Assembly (NCBI GenBank): GCA_031284185.1
Contig: JAITAJ010000130.1
Span: 1 to 5,509, forward strand
Length of the DNA: 5,509 nt
Direction: 5' to 3'
From: Accumulibacter sp.
GTDB taxonomy: Bacteria > Pseudomonadota > Gammaproteobacteria > Burkholderiales > Rhodocyclaceae
Of this stretch, positions 1-5,509 are shown in pieces (position 1 is the stretch's first letter; each line of letters opens with the position of its first letter). The notes under the pieces are model-generated. The model did not search any database. It worked only from the letters and a program-made list of their open reading frames with translations, and was not told the origin of the DNA. A program made the position numbers and the translations under genes.

Positions 1-201
1 TGGTCTATTTCCAGGAGGCTGGGATCAAGGCCTTGTAACGCCCGAAATGGGCCGAATCGCCGCTGTCCGAGGCGATTTGAGGCAAAAACGGGGCAACGCC
101 GCCGGAAAGCGGTGATTGGTCAAAGAAATTGCGCCAGGTTCGCTCTCGAACATCATTGCGTAGCAGGATTCGTTGAAAATATTGGGTTATTCGAGATGCT
201 C
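1..201. mobile_element. Possible terminal part of an insertion sequence abutting truncated hsdS
   Basis: This stretch lies beyond the point where the HsdS reading frame is cut (stop codon at 200-202) and does not continue HsdS in any frame I read. Its inner edge, read on the minus strand from about 201, begins GAGCATCTCGAATAACCC. A short G-rich start followed by CGAATAA resembles IS5-family terminal repeats as I recall them. A frame entering from the left on the plus strand ends at a TAA at 36-38. It is followed by two hairpins (40-52 and 53-79) and about 120 bases without a convincing gene, as expected downstream of a transposase gene. The other end of the element, the transposase body and any target duplication are outside the window, so this call is inference. 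Alternatives are a deletion junction or a chromosomal repeat. Confidence 0.35.
3..38 (+). CDS. C-terminal tail of an ORF entering from the left edge, possibly transposase
   Basis: Frame 3 of the plus strand reads 11 residues (VYFQEAGIKAL) and then TAA at 36-38. The tail is too short to assign to a family. I list it because it ends directly before two hairpins and because the neighbouring DNA looks like the end of a mobile element. Frame 1 also stays open across this region, so chance is a real possibility. Confidence 0.2.
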   Translation, partial: VYFQEAGIKAL

Positions 202-1351
202 ATTTGTTGCTCTCTAGGCCATCCGCCATTCCCCAATCAGTGAGCGCGATGCAATGCTTGGGCATGTGTTCCAGCGCAATGTATGGTGTGGCGGCTTCGA
301 TTTCTTCGGGTTGTACGCTTCGGCGCGGATGTTCCGCAACATCGCCAAGCGTCCCAACCCGCCACCCCTTCGGAATCAAGCCCGATTCCGACTCTCGCAA
401 ATCTTCCGCCGCAACGCCGGCGAAATCCACGAACCACGACTTGAACAGGGCGCGGGCCATCGCTTCCAGCGTCTGGTTCATGCGCCGGTTGAGTTCGATC
501 TTGTCGTCCAGCGTACCGAGGATGCGGGCGATGGCGCGTTGTTCGGGGAGAGGCGGAAGCGGTATCTCTAGCTTCGACAAATCGCTACCAGCGATTCCAG
601 CTACTGCGACTTGACGACGAATCGTATCCAATGCGTGAAATCCGTTCGGCGAGTTGAAGAAATAGTAAAGGTAAAGCGAATCCACCTTTGACTCATCTGG
701 TCGCGCCTGGATGATCGATGACTCAAACGTTGTTGCTTCGTCCAAATCCAGAACAACGCTGCATTTTCCCGCCTCCTTTGCCGTTAGGGATCGACGGGCG
801 AAAATCAATTCGCCTTCCGTGAGTAGAAAGCGGTTTGTTTCTGATTGATTCAACTCAACGCGCTTCATGGAAACAGAACGCAATCTTGGGTAGGCAAGCA
901 ACTCTCCCATGTTTACAATCTTTACGCCATGTCCATGAAATTCTTTTGCCTTGTATACTCCGTTGCGAGCAGGCTCGGCGAGCAATTTCCCGAAAGCAAC
1001 TCTGCGCCATTCTCCCGCAACACCCAAGCCATGCGGCGCTTCCTGCACGACAACCCTGTCCTTCTCGATAATTTTCCGGAAATCCCTGCTGATGACCGAC
1101 CAGTCGACCACGTCCACCTTCCACGGCAAATCCGATTCGGAAAAGTCTTCCCGCAATGCGCCCAACGTGCCGAAATCCAGCGGTTTGCCTGTCTGGACGC
1201 ACAAATCGAGATCGGAATAGTCTTTTGCCGTCCATTTGGCGCGTGAACCGAAGGCCCACACTTCGTATTGCGGCACATGTTTTTGCAGGATGCCGCGCAC
1301 AATATCCAGATGATCGGGGCGAATATCCACTAAAGGTGCTGTATCGCTCAC
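200..1351 (-). CDS. MNT nucleotidyltransferase fused to a truncated type I specificity subunit (HsdS)
   Basis: The 383-residue protein has two modules. Residues 1-104 are a minimal nucleotidyltransferase of the MntA kind: G35-S36, ten residues, then D47-L-D49 (G-S-X10-D-X-D), and a further acidic site at D80 or D83. In HEPN/MNT pairs this enzyme adenylylates and silences the HEPN partner. Residues about 112-383 are HsdS, which guides the methylase to DNA: first target-recognition domain (about 115-265), central conserved helix with L-P-E-Q-R at 268-272 running to about 310, then the start of a second recognition domain (G-L-I-P-K-G-W at 324-330). That domain stops after S381-N-K383, where homologues continue for well over 100 residues. 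The GTG start overlaps the HEPN stop by four bases (GTGA), implying translational coupling. HsdS normally exceeds 400 residues on its own. The two modules are usually separate genes, so the fusion is either real or the result of a small indel. Confidence 0.88.
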   Translation of the reverse strand: MSDTAPLVDIRPDHLDIVRGILQKHVPQYEVWAFGSRAKWTAKDYSDLDLCVQTGKPLDFGTLGALREDFSESDLPWKVDVVDWSVISRDFRKIIEKDRVVVQEAPHGLGVAGEWRRVAFGKLLAEPARNGVYKAKEFHGHGVKIVNMGELLAYPRLRSVSMKRVELNQSETNRFLLTEGELIFARRSLTAKEAGKCSVVLDLDEATTFESSIIQARPDESKVDSLYLYYFFNSPNGFHALDTIRRQVAVAGIAGSDLSKLEIPLPPLPEQRAIARILGTLDDKIELNRRMNQTLEAMARALFKSWFVDFAGVAAEDLRESESGLIPKGWRVGTLGDVAEHPRRSVQPEEIEAATPYIALEHMPKHCIALTDWGMADGLESNK

Positions 1352-1761
1352 GCCAAGCGTTCCTTCAGCTTTGCAGCAAGGTAATACACTTCTTCCAGAA
1401 AGGTGAGGATACCGGCGGCCACTTCCAACGCGACATCTTCGTCGTAGGTATGGCTGGTCTTGCTGCGCATGTCACGGTATTGCTTCCACGCAGGCCAATC
1501 ACGCAACAGCAAGCCTTGTTCATTTCCGGTGCGGATTAGGTCTTGAAAGGTCATTTGCTCAAACTGTTCAGGCGTTGGAGAGGCATATTCCAGAAAACGC
1601 TTGAGCATCCTGTGGCTGATTTCGTAGGTGAACTCGAAGCGTTGAATCAGGCCATCGCGGATCTGCGTGTCGCTAATGTTCTGCTGATAACGTATCCAGC
1701 CTTCGTTCAACCGCTGAATGGCTCGCTCCAGCGGGCCGATGTCAGGTTTTTCGTCTGCCAT
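1348..1761 (-). CDS. HEPN-domain protein, HI0074/HepT-like (nucleotidyltransferase substrate-binding family)
   Basis: This is a small, mostly helical protein of 137 residues, the usual length of the HI0074 family that pairs with minimal nucleotidyltransferases. It carries R99-S-K-T-S-H104-T-Y106, which matches R-X4-H-X-Y. In characterised HepT toxins the Arg and His form the RNase active site and the Tyr is adenylylated by MntA. Whether this HI0074-type member cleaves RNA is unproven. I chose the ATG at 1761 because GGAGAG (1767-1772) lies five bases upstream and 13 bases separate it from the hsdM stop. A longer TTG-started form from 1785 would overlap hsdM and lacks such a site. Its stop overlaps the GTG of the MNT-HsdS gene. 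Position inside the hsd operon suggests co-expression with the methylase and a guard or toxin role, which is inference. Confidence 0.88.
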   Translation of the reverse strand: MADEKPDIGPLERAIQRLNEGWIRYQQNISDTQIRDGLIQRFEFTYEISHRMLKRFLEYASPTPEQFEQMTFQDLIRTGNEQGLLLRDWPAWKQYRDMRSKTSHTYDEDVALEVAAGILTFLEEVYYLAAKLKERLA

Positions 1762-1774
1762 TGATACTCTCCGG

Positions 1775-3325
<1,551 letters not shown>

Positions 3326-3361
3326 TGTTTCGTTTCCTATCCTGTGTGCCTGCCGGATCGT

Positions 3362-3487
3362 TCAGCGCGGCCAGGCCCGGTTTTCCCAGGACGGCGCCGC
3401 CGCCACCGCCGCCATCGACGGGAGCTTGACCGGCGGCGGGACGGCTCCGATCCCCAAGACGACGGATGCCACGATGCCGCGTTTCAT
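3362..3487 (-). CDS. Doubtful small ORF with a signal-peptide-like start
   Basis: A 41-codon frame upstream of hsdM on the same strand begins M-K-R-G-I-V-A-S-V-V-L-G and continues through proline- and alanine-rich residues to a TGA at 3362-3364. The start resembles the positively charged then hydrophobic beginning of an exported protein. I see no Shine-Dalgarno site upstream and recognise no family. The GC-rich composition makes chance frames common. It could be the 5' stub of a backbone gene cut by arrival of the R-M locus, a leader peptide, or nothing. Listed only because the 355-base intergenic region otherwise has no gene. Confidence 0.15.
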   Translation of the reverse strand: MKRGIVASVVLGIGAVPPPVKLPSMAAVAAAPSWENRAWPR

Positions 3488-3551
3488 GTCGGGTGGAAGA
3501 TGATCGGGAGTTTATCAGGCGGTCGTGCGGGCAGAGGCGGTCCGGGGCATC

Positions 3552-3591
3552 GGGTTTCGTTTGGCTCCCGCGCCGAACGGCGCGGAAACCC
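3552..3591. repeat. Nested inverted repeat in the hsdM-cbpA intergenic region
   Basis: An outer pair GGGTTTC (3552-3558) and GAAACCC (3585-3591) encloses a perfect inner stem CGCGCC (3569-3574), loop GAAC, GGCGCG (3579-3584). Ten bases (3559-3568) bulge on the left only. All 13 base pairs are exact. There is no T-run after it on either strand, so it is not a standard terminator. It lies just upstream of the proposed sigma-32 promoter of cbpA, so it would be transcribed only from an earlier promoter. It may be a protein-binding site, a small structured RNA or a degenerate repeat element. Confidence 0.5.
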
Positions 3592-3606
3592 TGAGCGGAA
3601 TGATAT

Positions 3607-3635
3607 CTTGCATTCCGGCGGGAACGACGCCATTT
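3607..3635 (+). promoter_or_regulatory. Candidate sigma-32 (heat-shock) promoter of cbpA
   Basis: The sequence reads CTTGCAT (3607-3613), 14 bases, then CGCCATTT (3628-3635). The sigma-32 consensus is CTTGAAA, about 13-15 bases, CCCCATNT: five of seven bases match in the -35 element and all but one in the -10 element. Transcription would start near 3642, leaving a leader of about 40 bases before the chosen ATG. A sigma-70 reading of the same bases matches much less well. Heat-shock control suits a J-domain co-chaperone. Found by eye only. Confidence 0.5.
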
Positions 3636-3680
3636 TCGATGAATGTGGCGCTCTGAAGGATCGTGGGAATGGAGTCTCGT

Positions 3681-4646
3681 ATGAAATACAAGGATTATTA
3701 TCGGGTACTTGGCGTGGCGCCCGGGGCGACGGCGGATGAGATGAAGAAAGCCTTCCGCAGACTGGCGCGCAAATACCACCCGGATGTTTCCAGGGAAGCG
3801 GATGCCGAGCAACGCATGAAGGAGATCAACGAGGCCTACATGACGCTCTCCGACCCCGAGCGGCGCGCGGCCTACGATCGACTTGGCAGCGCTCGCCGCC
3901 CGGGTGAGGATTCCCAGCCGCCGCCCGATTGGGATGCCGGTTTCGGGTTCTCCACGCATGGCGGTTTTTCATCGGGAGACATGGCTGATTTCAGCAAATT
4001 TTTCGCGCAGTCGTTCAGCCGGATGGACGCGCCCAAGGGGGCCGGCTTTCGCGCCCGCCGCCCGGGAAGTGGATTTCAGGCTCGGGGAGAGAATCATCAC
4101 GCCAAGGTATTCCTCACCGTCGAAGAAGCCTTTCACGGCGTGATCCGTCCGCTTTCCCTGCGCGTACCGAAAATCGACGGCGAGGGCCGGGTGACGATCG
4201 GGGATCGGACGCTCGAGGTCAAGATACCGGCGGGCGTGCGCGAAGGCCAGGTCATCCGTCTGGCCGGACAAGGCGTTCCGGGCCGTGACGGCGCGCCCGC
4301 CGGGGATATGCTGCTGGAAGTGCGTTTCCAGCCACACGCGCGTTTTCGCGTCGACGGGCGCGACCTCACCGTCGATCTGCCGATGGCGCCGTGGGAGGCG
4401 GCGCTGGGCGCCGTCGTCCCGGTGGAATTACCGGGCGGGCCGCTCGATGTGCGTATTCCAGCCGGCGCGCGGAGCGGCGCTGCCTTGCGCCTGCGTGGCA
4501 AGGGCATTCCCGGCGATCCGCCCGGCGACGTGATCCTGGTTCTGCGGATCGTGCTGCCGCCGGCGGATACGCCGAAGGCGCGCGAATTCTATGCCGCCAT
4601 GTCGCGGGAGCTGAAATTCGATCCGCGCTGCTCGTCAAGGCGCTGA
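3681..4646 (+). CDS. cbpA: CbpA-type J-domain co-chaperone (DnaJ family, no zinc finger)
   Basis: The 321-residue cytoplasmic co-chaperone is close to the length of E. coli CbpA (306). It stimulates DnaK ATP hydrolysis and delivers unfolded clients. The J domain covers residues 1-68 with the catalytic H33-P-D35 loop and the usual end D-P-E-R-R-A-A-Y-D. A Gly/Phe-rich linker follows (about 84-136). It leads directly into the client-binding C-terminal domains (from about 139, V-F-L-T-V-E-E-A-F-H-G). No CXXCXGXG repeats occur, which separates it from DnaJ. The ATG at 3681 has GGAG six bases upstream (3671-3674) and gives the family's normal start M-K-Y-K-D-Y-Y. The ATG at 3669, preceded by GAAGGA, is a possible alternative adding four residues. 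The last residues (C-S-S-R-R) differ from the usual tail. A probable broken cbpM follows three bases downstream. Confidence 0.93.
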   Translation: MKYKDYYRVLGVAPGATADEMKKAFRRLARKYHPDVSREADAEQRMKEINEAYMTLSDPERRAAYDRLGSARRPGEDSQPPPDWDAGFGFSTHGGFSSGDMADFSKFFAQSFSRMDAPKGAGFRARRPGSGFQARGENHHAKVFLTVEEAFHGVIRPLSLRVPKIDGEGRVTIGDRTLEVKIPAGVREGQVIRLAGQGVPGRDGAPAGDMLLEVRFQPHARFRVDGRDLTVDLPMAPWEAALGAVVPVELPGGPLDVRIPAGARSGAALRLRGKGIPGDPPGDVILVLRIVLPPADTPKAREFYAAMSRELKFDPRCSSRR

Positions 4647-4649
4647 ACC

Positions 4650-4868
4650 ATGCGCGATGATGAAATTCCGATGTCACCCTGATGGGCGAGAGCGATCTGG
4701 CAGACACTCGAACAGATGACGCCGGTATGCCGGGTCGAAACCGGATGGCTGGCTCGCCATCTCGGCGAGGGCCTGTCTCCCCATGCCGAAAGCGTGGCCG
4801 GAAGATGGCGCTCTTCCGGCGCCTGCGCGACACCGAACTTCGGACGAGGAAGCGGGCGGCCAAGAGGA
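4650..4868 (+). pseudogene. cbpM: Degenerate cbpM (CbpA modulator, MerR-like domain)
   Basis: An ATG at 4650, three bases after the cbpA stop with AAGG upstream, opens a frame that hits TGA at 4680-4682 after ten codons. Past the stop the same frame reads C-R-V-E-T-G-W-L-A-R-H-L-G-E-G-L and then G-R-W-R-S-S-G-A-C (to 4826). This fits the pattern of the MerR-like CbpM family, roughly C-x-V-x-x-x-W-(12)-G-L followed by W-R-F-S-x-x-C/S-L-R-R-x-R. The expected Arg-rich helix is found only by shifting to another frame (R-R-L-R-D-T-E-L-R-T-R, about 4817-4849). The usual C-terminal coiled coil is not recognisable. CbpM binds the J domain of CbpA and inhibits it, and normally sits directly downstream, as here. 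The match is by eye and the right end is approximate. Sequencing error could explain one lesion but hardly all of them. Confidence 0.45.
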
Positions 4869-4889
4869 AAATCCTGTTCCGCGTGTGTC

Positions 4890-4906
4890 CCGTTTCCGGG
4901 AAACGG
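4890..4906. terminator. Hairpin between convergent genes, terminator-like but without T-run
   Basis: A perfect seven-base stem, CCGTTTC (4890-4896), loop CGG, GAAACGG (4900-4906), lies between the end of cbpA with its remnant and the end of the oppositely oriented carbonic-anhydrase-like gene. Position favours a shared transcription end. There is no T-run after it on either strand, so it could act only as a weak or protein-assisted terminator, or as an RNA-stabilising 3' hairpin. Confidence 0.3.
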
Positions 4907-4952
4907 CCCGTTCGCCGATGCTTCACGCCGCGAACTCACTCGAACTCCCCGC

Positions 4953-5480
4953 TTATTCTTTGAGCGCCCTCAACTCGCGCTGGTAGCGCTGCCAGTTTCC
5001 CATGTAATGGCAGCTGCTGCCCGCGATCCAGACGACTTCCTCATCGGTCAGCCGCCGCACGATGCGTCCCGGAGCGCCGACCACGAGCGAGCGTTCCGGG
5101 ATGATCTTGCCTTCGGGAATCAACGTATTGGCGCCGATCAGGCACTGCTTGCCAATCACCGAACGGTTGAGCAGCGTGGCCCCCATGCCGATCAGGCAAC
5201 CTTCACCGATGGCGCAACCGTGCAGGATGACGCCGTGGCCGACCGTGACGTTGCGTCCGACGTCGACCTGCAATCCGGCATCGGTATGCAGCACCGAGCC
5301 GTCCTGAACATTGCTGTTTTCACCGACGCGCAGCAGACCGATGTCCCCGCGCAGGGTGCACCCCCACCAGATCGACACGTTTTTTTCCAGATGAACCTGG
5401 CCGATCACCGAAGCGTTTGGAGCAATCCAGGTCTGCGGGTGGATGTTTGGCACGAGATCGCCGAGGGCATAGATGGGCAT
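4953..5480 (-). CDS. Gamma-carbonic anhydrase family protein (YrdA/PaaY-like hexapeptide protein)
   Basis: The complete 175-residue protein is almost entirely a left-handed beta-helix of hexapeptide repeats (V-I-G-x-x-x, V-G-x-x-x-x, I-G-x-x-x-x) from about residue 10 to 140, closed by a C-terminal helix. The three zinc/iron ligands of gamma-carbonic anhydrases are present as H65, H82 and H87, with the same 5-residue spacing between the last two as in the archaeal enzyme Cam. The structural residues R44, D46 and Q59 also line up. The acidic loop carrying Cam's proton-shuttle glutamate is absent, as in the short YrdA/CamH subgroup, so in vivo CO2 hydration activity is uncertain. The active unit would be a trimer with metals at subunit interfaces. 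The start ATG at 5480 has only a weak GGA upstream. Its promoter lies outside the window. It converges on cbpA and no functional link between them is evident. Confidence 0.93.
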   Translation of the reverse strand: MPIYALGDLVPNIHPQTWIAPNASVIGQVHLEKNVSIWWGCTLRGDIGLLRVGENSNVQDGSVLHTDAGLQVDVGRNVTVGHGVILHGCAIGEGCLIGMGATLLNRSVIGKQCLIGANTLIPEGKIIPERSLVVGAPGRIVRRLTDEEVVWIAGSSCHYMGNWQRYQRELRALKE

Positions 5481-5509
5481 GGTATTCCAACCTGCTGAAA
5501 ACGGGAAGG

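Noticed and set aside
3390..3440. GCC/GGC-rich run in the intergenic region as a possible short tandem repeat
   Set aside because: The units are imperfect and few. It looks like ordinary GC-rich low complexity rather than a repeat array.
3505..3525. Extended -10-like TGATAAACT on the minus strand as a promoter for hsdM
   Set aside because: Only four of six -10 bases match, no -35 element is found at proper spacing, and it would leave a leader of nearly 190 bases. Not strong enough to list.
4366..4939. Minus-strand frames of 186 and 116 codons opposite the end of cbpA
   Set aside because: Low-complexity Arg/Pro-rich translations opposite a conserved DnaJ C-terminal domain; no domain recognised.
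4716..5498. 260-codon plus-strand frame covering the cbpM remnant and the complement of the carbonic-anhydrase-like gene
   Set aside because: Only its first part (to about 4826) resembles CbpM. The rest is antisense to a gene with clear hexapeptide repeats and metal ligands, so it is not one real protein.

Overview
The window looks like chromosomal DNA of a GC-rich proteobacterium, most likely a beta- or gammaproteobacterium. I infer this from the overall composition, the CbpA-type co-chaperone and the YrdA/PaaY-type gamma-carbonic anhydrase. No rRNA or tRNA is present to anchor the taxonomy. The left two thirds (about 1-3325) is an accessory defence locus. The right third (about 3500-5480) looks like ordinary chromosomal backbone.

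Defence locus, all on the minus strand and read right to left: hsdM (type I restriction-modification DNA methyltransferase, 3325-1775), then after 13 nt a HEPN-family protein of the HI0074/HepT kind (1761-1348). Overlapping it by the four bases GTGA is one ORF (1351-200) that fuses a MNT-type nucleotidyltransferase (MntA-like, about residues 1-104) to a type I specificity subunit HsdS (about residues 112-383). The HEPN motif R-X4-H-X-Y and the MNT motif G-S-X10-D-X-D are both intact. A toxin/antitoxin-like pair is therefore built into an R-M operon, and the antitoxin-like half is covalently joined to the DNA-recognition subunit. HsdS is cut short inside its second target-recognition domain, at a family-conserved S-N-K. 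Beyond that point (1-199) the DNA is unrelated, carries several hairpins and may be the end of an insertion sequence. No hsdR is in the window; it could lie left of the edge or be missing.

Region 3326-3680 separates the divergent hsdM and cbpA genes. It holds a good sigma-32 (heat-shock) promoter candidate for cbpA, a nested inverted repeat and one doubtful small ORF.

Backbone: cbpA (3681-4646, plus strand) encodes a J-domain co-chaperone without a zinc finger. Three bases after its stop begins what looks like a broken cbpM (the CbpA modulator), with an in-frame stop and a probable frameshift. Converging on it from the right is a complete gamma-carbonic-anhydrase-family gene (5480-4953, minus strand) with all three metal-binding histidines. 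A perfect hairpin without a T-run lies between the convergent genes.
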